Assembly (NCBI GenBank): GCA_030998225.1 | Contig: JAPYXD010000744.1 | Span: forward strand, 2,852,001 to 2,916,000 | Source of the DNA: Diplolepis rosae | Lineage: Eukaryota > Arthropoda > Insecta > Hymenoptera > Diplolepididae | Direction of reading: 5' to 3' | DNA length: 64,000 bases | In this document: positions 1 through 9,521 of the stretch, one piece after another | Numbering within the stretch: position 1 is the stretch's first letter | Layout: each line of letters opens with the position of its first letter | Program-made: the position numbers and the translations under genes | Notes under the pieces: generated by a model | The model's input: only the letters and a program-made list of their open reading frames with translations | Database searches by the model: none | What the model was told of the DNA's origin: nothing

Positions 1-635
1 GTTATCGGTATAATTGTGAAAAAATACTTCCATGTATCAAAACTCAATGTATTCAATTTAATGTATTAGCAAAGAACACAATTATTAATCTAATAAGTTC
101 GATTATTTAACTTGGTTTCGAAAGTTCCAACACGGTCATTACATCCCCGTGTTCGAATTAAGGGGGGAGGTGTCACGTCCCGTGACTATCAATATTTATT
201 TACAAAAAAATATGTGTAAAATTAATAATTTGAAAATATTAAACATGTAAAAGCAACAGGTATCTCTATATATCGATTGTCGAAAAACCCTAAATGTCTA
301 GACATAACGAAATTGTATTCATTGGGGAACCCCATCGGAATGCGTTATAATGAGTTATGTACACAAACCATTAACCCTCCACTTCCTGCATAGTCCATTC
401 ACCTAAGAAAAATAGGGAGGCTAGAGGAACACGCAGGAAAATTTAGAAGACCTGTTACTGAGTGGGACTAAAATTAGAATCTTGTCGCTATGGATACAAA
501 TTGAAGAAAATGTTGAAATCTTCGTAGAAACAATTATGGTCTCATCTGGCTGGAAGAAAAGCTTTTAGGGAACATCTTGCAAATGTCATGTCAGTATCGA
601 TCGAAAAATGGCGGATATCAACCGAAAAAACAGTC

Positions 636-670
636 TATAAAAGCACCTGCAAATCCGCAAATCTCCAGTG
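636..670 (+). promoter_or_regulatory. LTR core promoter: TATA box plus initiator
   Basis: TATAAAAG at 636-643 is followed 31 nt later by CCAGTG, a match to the arthropod initiator (TCAGT type). The spacing is what RNA polymerase II core promoters use, and the position inside the LTR fits the U3/R boundary. Confidence 0.6.
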
Positions 671-795
671 ACCGTCGGACCATCTTCAGAATCGCATCTC
701 TTCTCAGAAAAGTAACAAGTTACCGTCAGACCATCTTGAACTTCAGATCTCTCTCAGAAAAGTAACAACCCCGGAATTCTCTCAGAAAAGTGGCT
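670..795 (+). repeat. 50-bp tandem duplication in the LTR R region (about 2.4 copies)
   Basis: ACCGTCGGACCATCTT at 671 recurs as ACCGTCAGACCATCTT at 722. Each copy ends in TCTCAGAAAAGTAACAA (702-718, 752-768), and a third, partial copy (CTCAGAAAAGTGG) lies at 781. The copies are imperfect, so the duplication is not recent. The reading frame through 577-765 is a by-product of this repeat and has no recognisable product. Confidence 0.7.
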
Positions 796-1157
796 CTCGA
801 AAAAGTGACTTCAAGTTTGGTACTCCATACTTTTCTTAGAAAGCAAATTCAATCGTCACTCATTTCCATCGGTTTATCAGTTCGTTCGTCATTGTGAATA
901 TCAATTGGATTATCAGTGCTGTTGAGGAATTTAAATATTGGATCTACATAAATTATCCTCATCATAGTACCCAGGGGACATAAGGATTTAGTGGACTCGA
1001 ATCACTAACATAAAGCATTTACTGTAAGTACCAAATTTTTATTAAGTCCCTAATTTAACTTGAATATATCTATAAATTCTCCCCTTTCATTTTCAAGCTG
1101 CTTCCCAGGAGGAATTTTCAAGGGGAATTGCTATCACATTTGTATTCAAAATATTTA

Positions 1158-1163
1158 AATAAA
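1158..1163 (+). terminator. Polyadenylation signal of the LTR
   Basis: AATAAA lies about 150 bp before the LTR end and downstream of the TATA/initiator pair, as expected for the R/U5 boundary of a plus-strand LTR. Confidence 0.5.
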
Positions 1164-1312
1164 AGGGTTAATAATTGTAATATTCTTGAGTTTTATTGTT
1201 GGCTATCCTCAACCCTTGTTTCGCTTAAGATATCTTTCCAGGTTTCTTTTCCGAACAAAAAACGAGGAAAAAATAAATAATATAATAAAAGGTGGGTAAC
1301 CAAGACGTTACA

Positions 1313-4300
1313 CTACGTTAAAACGTGTTAACTTAACTTTATTCACCGACATTGGAGTGGACGAGTTTGAAAGTTACAAATAATCAAATGAGTCTTACAG
1401 GTTTTATTCTTTCTTTTCCTAAATAATCGATTTCTTTAAATTATATTTTTCTGATTAGTCAAATTCTCTTCAATCATTATTTACTGTTACGGGCGGTCCA
1501 AAGTGCGCAATATTTTTTGGAAAAAGTTTTTATTAGTATACAAAATCTAATTTATGAAATATCAATTGCTTTAAAAGTGAATGAACTGCACACTTTTGAA
1601 CGTTCGTAACCTGATTGCATTCCAGTGGCCAATGCAATTCAGCATTTTTGGTCATGCGAGCTGGTCTTGAGACGTAGAGTAATTCATATTCTAGTTATTT
1701 AAATAGATTTAAATTAACCTTTTAAAAGTTTGAATAAAACTTTTAAAAATAATACTATTTCCCCCTTTTGTTTTTCAGATGCATTAATGTTTTATAATCT
1801 AGATTAATTGATAGCGTGAGTGCATAGGCACTCAATCGCTATGATCTAAAAAGTATGAAATAAGAGAAAAGCGAAGAATGAATGTAAGGTGAGAGAGATG
1901 ATATAAAAACTAGGATGAGCGGAGAAAGAATAGAATAGGAAAAAGAATAAACAATAGCAGACTCACGATGGAATGTACGAATAGAAGAGGAAAAAGAGAA
2001 CGAAGGAGAGAGAGAGAGATATCTAGTACACGTATACCCATGCACTGTTTATCGCCACAGCTTTCTGCCGTTTGTCAATTCCTCCTTTCGTTCGCCTATG
2101 CACATGCCTAACATTCTGGTCTCTTTTAGAAAATCTTGATGCGCTCTGCTGTGCATCGCGAGGCTAGCATTCATCTCATAATTGCATCTCCTCCTCACAC
2201 ACCTATCCTTGCTCAAATGCTTTAGCCAGCTGATCTCCCGCCACAAAAGCCACGTGCTTTTTGTAACTAAAACCCAACGCTCATCTGAATACTTAAATAA
2301 TTATGTCAAAGCTTTAGTCCACTTAAAGATTATAAGCCTAGACTAATTAAATATATATATATATTTCGATTTACTCTGAAATATATTGGAAACTAAAATT
2401 GTTTCTACAATTTGATGACCATGCATCAAATACTAAAAATTGATGAGCACATTTCCTTTCTCACGATAGGAGTAGAAAGAGGGGAGAAATAATTGCATTC
2501 TAAAAATCAGCAAATGGCGCAATAACCACATCAGCACTTGTGCAAATTCCTAAATCCTCCCTGCCATTATTACCTCTGTCCAATCATTAATTCCTTAATC
2601 ATCAAAAAACCCTACCATGCACACCTCGCGATGAACTAGTAAAACGGATCAAGGCAAAATTAAATTCGCAGTCTTCTGAGTGTCTTGACCGGATTCAGAC
2701 CTTAGAATAATAAAGAAAATATTTTTCTTTTATCGTGCCCGTCTGCGGCCCAGATCGACAGTTCCTAGATCCTCGTTAGTTGATTGAACCCGTAAAACTC
2801 TTTCTAACGAAATTATATTTTTGGAATCGTGTCGGGCGGACGTAAAAGACAAAAGACTTCATCTGGACAGAAGCAACAGAATTAAATTCTTTCTTCGGCG
2901 GGCTATTTTTAAAGTCCAATTCGTTTAATAAAAAAAACGGCAAAAAGGTGCGCGAAATCGCGGAAAAATTAATACTACCGAATCTCAAAACGGTAGTGAT
3001 AATTTTTCATAAAATATTGTAATTAGATTTAATAGGAAAATTCTAGCGGCGAAAAGGGCGAGTTTAAAAGCACTCAACCCTTTTCTGGTTAAAAGCCAAC
3101 CGTTATTTTTTCTTATTAAGCCTAATAGAAAGTGGCAAAAACAATATTTGTGTGCGCGTGTGCTATGCGCGACTCGCAAATCGGACAAAGTGTGATTTTG
3201 AGCAACACTCAACAGAAAACCATTGCCCAGTCTAGGACGAATCAGGAACTAAGGGAAAAATCTCTCCCTCTCTCTCGCACTCTCCTGGGACTGGTAGATG
3301 TAAGGAAAACTAGTAGTAAGGTATCGTTCCAATATATGTATTTATTTGTATATCCTTTTTATACGGAAATTAAACACTAAAACTGGAAATCTTCCTGTAT
3401 TCAAGTTTTCTTTTCCAAAAATCAAAGAGGGTTTTCTTAAAAGCAGGGTATAGCCTCCTCAGTCAGAGGAGAGGGCAAATACGATCCCAGATTAAAAACA
3501 AATTTTGGTTTATTTAATTTATAATTTCCTAAATTGAAATTTGGCAGTTTGGAGCCTCAAGCGGGCGTATAATCGAATTTAATATTTTTATTATAAGAAA
3601 TTTAATTATTCGTACGTAACATTACGTTCAAAAAGTAAACTTAATATTTTGGAAAAATGTTTGTTTTAAAAAAAATTTATTCGAATCGAATAAATATTTT
3701 TTTTGATATGTGGAAAAAATTCGAAGAAATTTGTCTGTGTATCATGAAAGAGTATTTTATGGTTCAACACGTAATTTTTCATTAAAAAGATCACGCTTAT
3801 ACTAATATAAGCAGGCAAATGAAAAATTAATAATTTTAAAATTAAAATAGAAGATTAGTTTAGAAAAAAACAATATTATTCGAAAAAAGAGAGAAAAATG
3901 ATTTATTTTTCTATAATCCTAACAAACTCAAGATGAACTTGAAAGAAATTGAATAAATAAATAATATTGCCTAATGTAGGATAATATATTTATTTAGCAT
4001 GTGCAATAAGATTTTCTATTTTTGTAAGAAACGAAACAAAACAACATCCAAGGTATTGGGATTTACCAGACGAAATTATACTAATTCCTGGAATTGTAAT
4101 AATGACATTAAAAATAAGTACTTTCTGTTTTTCATTAACAAAATGTACCTATATTTCAATGCTAAAACAGATCTCATACGTAATCATGAGTTTGCGGTAA
4201 GCGTAATATTTTTATTGATGATGTTTTCTATTGTTGAATTAATATACTTGTCTGCCTCAAAAATTACCATTTCAATGGACATGCCAAAAAATAATTATCT

Positions 4301-5317
4301 TACGTTATGCAATATTATTTATTATTATTTAAATTTATGCTTTTTATTTTTGGCGACGGTAAACTGTATCCAAAATCATAGTTGAAATATTCTCGAATAT
4401 TGTAAAATAAATAAAATAATAAGAGAAAATAAATAAAATAATAAAAAAATAAAATATTATAAAATAAAATATTTATTATTGTAATAAATATTTTTTAAAT
4501 TAGATTGTACTAAAATTATCCAGAAAACTTCTTTTTAGTCTAATGAAAAACTTTCTCATTGGAAGATTTTTGTTGCTCAAAATTTTTTCGATAAACAAAG
4601 CGATAAAAGATTAAAATTTATGATTTTTTCAATGTGTCCAAAAAAATTTAATAATTTTTTCGTTAATAATAATAAGCATATTTACTTTTTCATTCTTTAG
4701 TTGCTTTCGGAATACTATAACACGTAATTTCCTTTCGGATTTATGAAAAAAATTCTAAAAATTTGCTAAGTTGTCGCGAATTAAAGTAAAAAATGAGAAA
4801 ATTTTGATTTCATAATAAACTGGTTTCTTGTAAATATTTCGAAGACACTTGAAGATACAAAATTTTTTAATTTAAAATAAGAGATGCACAATGAAATTCT
4901 ATTTCGGAATATATTTGAAAAAATCGAATTCTTAACTTGACCAAAGATACAATATTTGAAAATAATGTATTTTTTAACTAGAAATATTGCTCTTTTAAAA
5001 AGCTGCCTTGCAATGTTGAACAACCACTAATTCGTATTTAAACTTTTGAAATATTGTTCTATACAAAATACACGGATTTATTTGATTTTCAGTTAGTTTC
5101 TTGAATAACTGAGTCTTATCGTGACAAAATTATCCATTTCACTCTTCTTTAAGGTAAAGAAACCAAATGTGGATCAGTGTTTCTTCTTCTACGTATGAAA
5201 ATCGAAATTATGTCTGTACCTCGATTCACCTTTTATTTCTCTACCTTATCGGTTTCAGAAGATAACTGGAGCATATTCTCTACCTTACCGATTAGGAAAC
5301 AGAATACAACCGCGTCC
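1313..5317. other. A+T-rich DNA without a convincing gene
   Basis: No reading frame here shows a recognisable domain. Contents seen: a GA-rich run ending in an AG/AT microsatellite near 2005-2022, an (AT)n run near 2350-2364, a TC-rich stretch near 3260-3290, and several A/T homopolymers. The region around 2050-2260 and 2700-3000 is less A+T-rich than the rest but contains only short frames with no family signature. One 128-codon frame (3999-4385) is listed separately. Nothing resembles RNA genes. Confidence 0.6.
3999..4385 (+). other. Unassigned 128-codon A+T-rich reading frame
   Basis: I do not recognise this frame. It begins with ATG just after a possible splice acceptor (TTTATTTAG) and encodes a Lys/Asn/Tyr/Phe/Leu-rich peptide. 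Two hydrophobic stretches (about residues 67-85 and 104-121) could be membrane segments. Composition follows the very A+T-rich local DNA, where open frames rich in Phe, Ile, Asn and Lys arise by chance less often than short ones but are not rare. It may be a decayed exon of a multi-pass membrane protein or simply chance; there is no supporting neighbour. Confidence 0.15.
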
Positions 5318-5395
5318 ACCTTCATTGTAGTTCCAAAAACGATTAGGGTGATAGGGTGCGCTGCAGAAAACCAGTTGAAATTTAATACATGGGAC
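5318..5395 (+). repeat. Left arm of an old palindrome flanking the P-like element
   Basis: The reverse complement of this stretch aligns with 19138-19217 at roughly 75-80% identity by eye. Shared blocks include ATGTATT, GCAGCGC.CCCTAT and GGAACTA.AATGAA. The arms lie outside the target duplications, so they belong to the insertion target, not to the P-like element. Confidence 0.6.
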
Positions 5396-5402
5396 TGGCA
5401 AG

Positions 5403-5410
5403 CTCCCAAC
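5403..5410. repeat. 8-bp target-site duplication, left copy
   Basis: CTCCCAAC here is repeated in direct orientation at 19125-19132, immediately outside perfect 16-bp inverted termini. Eight base pairs is the duplication length known for P-superfamily transposases. Confidence 0.88.
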
Positions 5411-5426
5411 CAGCCGTATGCATCAG
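5411..5426 (+). repeat. Left 16-bp terminal inverted repeat
   Basis: CAGCCGTATGCATCAG is the exact reverse complement of 19109-19124. Like known P ends, it begins with CA. Confidence 0.85.
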
Positions 5427-5452
5427 CCCGTATTTCACGATTTTAACTTGAC

Positions 5453-5529
5453 CCCGTTAGTGTCCTAAGTTGAATTCCTGAGTTAGTTTGCCGAATCGTC
5501 ACACGCGGCGCTAACTGTACCATCACTCC
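5453..5529 (+). repeat. Left 77-bp subterminal inverted repeat
   Basis: This segment matches the reverse complement of 19017-19093 at 76 of 77 positions. The single difference is a C/T in GAATTCCTGAG against GAATTCCTAAG. It is separated from the terminal repeat by 26 nt on this side and 15 nt on the other. It contains a CG-rich core (CACACGCGGCGC) unlike the surrounding A+T-rich DNA. Subterminal repeats in P elements act in transposition, so a transposase-binding role is a reasonable inference. Confidence 0.85.
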
Positions 5530-6393
5530 AGGTTTTTCTGTTGTCCTTTATGGGAGAAGTGACAATTTTTAATTAATTTTTCAATAAGAGAAGAAAATAA
5601 ATGTAGTAAAATAGTGCAAAATTAAGTGATGTGTAAATTTAAATAATTTAAATAATTTTTTCGATTTGAAAATGTGTGGAACGAGATGTATAGCCAGCCC
5701 CGTCCGACTCAAAAAAAGATGGCCGGTTCTTATTGCTACGCGTTTCTATCTTACTATTTTCGTCGCACGGCGGCGCTTTCCGCGTGTAGGCCTACAATAA
5801 CGTAATCTAATGGGAGAAATGTTTAAAAGATTTTTAATTTAAACATTTACAAAGTTTAAAGACGAGTTACTTTAAAAATTTATTATTTTGTTAGTATAAA
5901 TTATTTCTAGAGTGTTAATTATATGTATAAAATAATGGAAGGAGAAAAATAAATTGTGAAATAATTATATTTTTTAATATAAGGATTTTCAAAAGTTAGT
6001 AGTCTTATTAACGAATAACACGAATAATGAACGTAAATTGTGTTAAATAGGAAAAGAAAATTTGATATATATTAGAGTTATTAAACATTTTTTGAATAAG
6101 GGAAATGAATAAATATATCAAGTGTGAAAAATACATTTTTGGGTCTGAAAGACTGAACGGTATATATATTTCTTTTTCACATTTATGAAATACATATATC
6201 AATTTCAGTATTAATAAAATACATAATTTATTAATAAAATAAAATTAAGTAGAACATTGATTTATTGCTTTTTTCAAAAGCATATAAAATTTTAACACAG
6301 TAAAACAATAATTTAAATAAAACATAGCTCTGAGTCTCTTTCGCAATAAAAAACTTTAATTTAATAAATAATATACGTTAGAAGGCTAAAAAA
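5530..6393 (-). other. 3' flank of transposase A inside the outer element
   Basis: Mostly A+T-rich non-coding sequence between the subterminal repeat and the stop codon of copy A. A minus-strand AATAAA (plus-strand TTTATT at 6261-6266) lies about 130 nt beyond the stop and is a plausible polyadenylation signal. One short G+C-rich patch (about 5685-5800) stands out. It contains an ATGGCC in a good initiation context (5730) and opens only 28 codons. No domain is recognisable there. Confidence 0.5.
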
Positions 6394-7188
6394 CTAAGTA
6401 TCACACAGCTTTGCTGCTTTTCTTTTCAAGACGCTTTCTTTTGTAATCTCAGCTTTTTCTTGACGAATAGATTGCCTCATTCTAATTTGCAAGTAGTATT
6501 GCACAATGTGGGACAAAATTTCCTTAGCATCCTCAACATGGTCTTTGCACGGAAATCTGATTTTTTTACTTGTTGCAGTAAATTCGCAGAAAATCAACTC
6601 AAATGCGTTTCTGTTACGATGATGCTTTTCAAAGAGACATTCTACTTCGGCGATTAATTTATACAGAGTTACGTTTGGATGGATGAGCTCTTTGTTTGTA
6701 TTAGGGAATTTACTGTAGCTAAGTGGCAACTGTTCAGATGTGAAAAAAGATTGATCTTTACCAACATCGGATACCGAGAGAAAAGCGCTTAGGCAAATTT
6801 TGCACTTGACACGCTTTTCAATATATCTGCAAACACAAGCAGTGGTATAAAAAAGCACGCAATCAGTGATGTCTGGTAACCGATAGTCGTGTTCGACTTC
6901 TACAGTGTCGATGAAATCACTGAAGTCTGTGTCTTCATTATTAATCACGACATGCAGCTTATCTCTGATTTCTTCAAAGCAAGTTTTCTGATTAATTTCG
7001 AAGAGTTCCTTTAACTTTGAAATTGTTATTAGTGGTTTCGGTGGATTGGCGTCAAAAACTGAACAATTACCTGATTTCGGGGGCTTCAAAATACTGAAAG
7101 TTGCTAGGATTTTATATAACTGTAGGAACGTGGGTGTACATGGGTGGTCATTGGATCCTCCAGCCTACCGAATAGTGCCAAAAAAACG
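6394..7188 (-). pseudogene. Copy A: C-terminal exon with in-frame TAG
   Basis: The exon opens after CTATTTAG with RFFGTIR, meets TAG (7165-7167), and then continues in the same frame for 231 more codons from SGNCSVFD-type sequence to a natural stop. The conserved text SNDHPCTPTFLQLYKIL directly after the TAG shows the frame is otherwise preserved, so this is a point nonsense change (TTG to TAG relative to B). The C-terminal part has CKIC and other Cys pairs also present in B. The preceding exon, 7882-7742, carries TSEGLRVTLQS and LTGKINQDPLE. Confidence 0.8.
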
Positions 7189-8006
7189 CTAAATAGAAAA
7201 TAAACAATATTAAACATAAAATCGAAAATCGATGAGATCAGATTACGATTTAGTCATATACGATATATCACGATTCAGTCTTTCTCTGGAAAGTGAGAAA
7301 AAAATCAAAGACATTTATATTATGTGTAAAAATAATAGAGAAATATTTATTTTCATATTCCTTCATAGATCAAATAAAACGAAGCAATTACAATAATATA
7401 TGTGTATAAATATGTATGTTATATATATGTTTATACTGGTTTATATATGTCCACATCATAGAGAAATATTAATTTTCATATTTCCAGAAGATGAAGTACA
7501 ACGAAGCATCAGAACAATATATGCTAAATGGAAGAAAAACCGAAGACATTAAATTGTATTTACTAAAATATAATTTTTAAAAATAAAATTAATAAACGAA
7601 TGAAATGAATTGTTATAAGGAAAAGAAACAGAAGATTACTCATTTTTCCATAATGATATTGATGAGAAAATATGACTCCATTTAGCAAAATGGGATGCCA
7701 CTAAATTCTTTTTATAAATTGGAAAAATGTGCTTTCAATACCTCCAATGGATCTTGATTAATTTTTCCAGTTAGGACATATTCAAACTTATACTCTTCCA
7801 GTAAAGTCAATTGCAAATCGATCATAGACTGTAAGGTCACTCGTAGTCCTTCGCTCGTTGAAACAGTTAAAAAGTCGTCCGGCTGATAACAGAACAAATA
7901 TTAAAACTTTTATTAAAGAAAAATTTATTCTTTGATTGTTATATTTCATAATATATAGATATTTCATATTGTAAATTTAATATATTTTTATATTTTATGT
8001 ATTTAC

Positions 8007-8607
8007 CCCTAGTTCTATAGTTTCGTCATTTTTATTAGAATTCTTGGGCTTCTTTTTCTTGTTTACTTTTTTCTCCCATTCGTCAAGCCAAGAAAGGGCG
8101 TTTTTTAAGGCCTATAAATATTATAAAATTTTTATAAAGTACTTCTGTACTTTTTGTTTAAATTATTAAAATAATTTAAAAACTGGTGATATTCTTACAA
8201 TCAAATCTGCACTCTTATATTTTAAAGCTTTTTCTGGAGATAAGCGATTCATCGCATCAAACATTCCATTGATGAGTAAACAGAATTCCGCTGTCGATTC
8301 GCAACCTTCAAGATTTTTCTTAAATTCTGCATTTGTCTTGTAGTATAGCAAACCGTTTGCACTACTAAAGCTGAAAATCTAAAATCATTTGAAGTTAGTT
8401 TCAGTGTGTCAATTAATATTTATAGATTTGTTTTAGTAAATTATGTTGTACCTGCAATGCGAGATAAACTCTCATTTTTAATAAATTATTTGGGTTGATG
8501 TGGTCGTAGGTGAGATTAGGACATAATCTTCCATTAGGGTTACGTCGGTCTATCTCGAATAAGTCAGAAAAGTAACTCCATTTAACAGGATCCTTATCCG
8601 GATGAAC
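8007..8607 (-). pseudogene. Copy A: three middle exons (insertion domain)
   Basis: Exons 8607-8452 (156 bp), 8378-8199 (180 bp) and 8111-8007 (105 bp) are each in frame with B's counterparts. The first ends MRVYLALQ (B: MRVYLAVQ). The second carries CESTAEFC...FDAMNRLS (B: CENTAMFC...FDALNRRT). The third carries SWLDEWEKKVNKKKK (B: SWLNAWEEKLN). In P transposases this part is the GTP-binding insertion within the RNase H fold. A 124-bp intron follows the third exon, where B is continuous. Confidence 0.75.
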
Positions 8608-8863
8608 CTAAAAAATATCAAAAGTCAACTTTCAGAATTAAAGCAATAAATCTTGAAAATCAGCGATTATTAGAGATTATTAATATTATACACACCTTCA
8701 AAAATTATGAAATTAAATTGAGATAAATCTAAATTTAAAATCCTCATTAACGACCAAAAAACAATTTAATAACCAAATTCTTAAATTTCAAAATATTTTA
8801 AAATCCAAGAATCAAAAAGTGACTAAATTTAGACAAAAACACATGCAAATACCTTCAACTTAC

Positions 8864-9322
8864 CTTCAATTCTTGCTTATCGTATAAGCGATTTCGAATG
8901 CACTTAATCAGATGAGGTGGATCAGAAAAAGCGTAAACTTTTCGCTCATCTATAGTGGGATGAGGAAACGAACTTTTTGATTCTCCGAGCTGTCCACTCA
9001 CTCCTAATTCTGACCAGAATTTTCTGTTCGTGGAAGCTCCATCGCTTACCACACCATGGATTTTCGCGCCAGCTTTCTCCAACAACACAATAGCCTGGAT
9101 GATTAACTTAGCCAGCATTACTCCACCAGTTGGCCCTTTCGAAGTAAAAACTGCAATAGGTTGAGTATAATCATCCATCAGAGGTTGAAGCAGAATTACC
9201 AATCCATATCAAGAGATATGATAAAATGTCGTTTCATCTCTGGCATGGATTTCAATTTTTCTTCCAGTAAATCAAACATCGGCTGATGAAAACCACATGG
9301 TGTATCGATTACAGATAGGTAC
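8864..9322 (-). pseudogene. Copy A: catalytic-core exon with internal deletion and frameshift
   Basis: It opens after an ATATAG acceptor with YLSVIDTPCGF. It proceeds to FIISLD (first catalytic Asp of the RNase H fold in this family), then loses about 37-39 residues present in B and shifts frame. It resumes with LLQPLMDDYTQPIAVF, the second Asp motif VVSDGASTNRKFW, and FSDPPHLIKCIRNRL, and ends at CTTCAA/GTAAGT-type donor sequence (minus strand GAAG/GTAAGT). The lost piece includes the EVGTRK...YKGLVDFG strand region, so the fold could not form. Confidence 0.8.
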
Positions 9323-9423
9323 CTATATTGAACAAAATAAAACATTAAAATTTTTTTTTCTTCCAAAAAGAATAATAGCGGTGAATATAAAATTACTTAA
9401 ATTTTTAGTTATAATTTTATTAC

Positions 9424-9521
9424 CTTCTAATTGTACTCCTACAAGGCAGTGGCAAGACATTCGTTTCCCTCAAAATTCGGTAAGCTGCAAGCGATTTCAT
9501 GTGGAAAATGAGACATAAGAC
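9424..9521 (-). pseudogene. Copy A: N-terminal exon, second part beyond the LTR
   Basis: After removal of the LTR and one AGAC duplicate, the frame resumes as CLIFHMKSLAAYRILRETN and ends LPCRSTIRR, the counterpart of LLLHMRSPATYRFLRENN and LPCTRSIRQ in copy B. It stops at a clean donor, AG/GTAATAAA. This piece shows what the exon looked like before the insertion and what the matching donor in copy B should look like. Confidence 0.8.
9518..9521. repeat. 4-bp target duplication of the solo LTR, left
   Basis: AGAC, repeated at 11767-11770. Removing the LTR plus one copy restores the transposase A reading frame, which independently proves both boundaries. Confidence 0.85.

Larger units (their letters stand above)
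1..1312 (+). mobile_element. 3' end of an LTR retrotransposon (Gypsy-like), truncated by the window edge
   Basis: The first 170 bases are the non-coding tail of the internal region. They end in a polypurine tract (158-170, AAGGGGGGAGG core) that abuts a TG dinucleotide starting the 3' LTR. Just before the tract, AACACGG and CCGTGTT (about 129-153) form a short inverted repeat. No reverse transcriptase, integrase or gag coding is present because the body lies left of position 1. The polypurine tract followed by TG...CA is the standard 3' junction of LTR retrotransposons. Assignment to Gypsy rather than BEL/Copia rests only on the TGTYACGTCC start and is tentative. Confidence 0.75.
171..1312 (+). 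repeat. 3' long terminal repeat, about 1.14 kb
   Basis: The LTR starts TGTCACGTCC right after the polypurine tract and ends GACGTTACA, so its termini form the usual short inverted repeat (TGTCACGT against TGTAACGT). Inside, in the expected order, are a TATA box (636-643), an initiator CAGTG at 666-670 with its A 31 nt downstream of the TATA, and an AATAAA signal at 1158-1163. This suggests U3 171-666, R from 667 to shortly after 1163, and U5 to 1312. The R region holds a 50-bp tandem duplication. The right boundary is inferred from the inverted termini because the partner LTR and target duplication lie outside the window. Confidence 0.72.

Noticed and set aside
2049..3380. Several 65-82-codon frames on both strands
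   Set aside because: They overlap each other on opposite strands, have no domain motif, and lie in mixed low-complexity sequence.
5177..5446. 89-codon plus-strand frame before the P-like element
   Set aside because: It crosses the palindrome arm, the target duplication and the left terminal repeat of the transposon, so it cannot be one ancestral gene.
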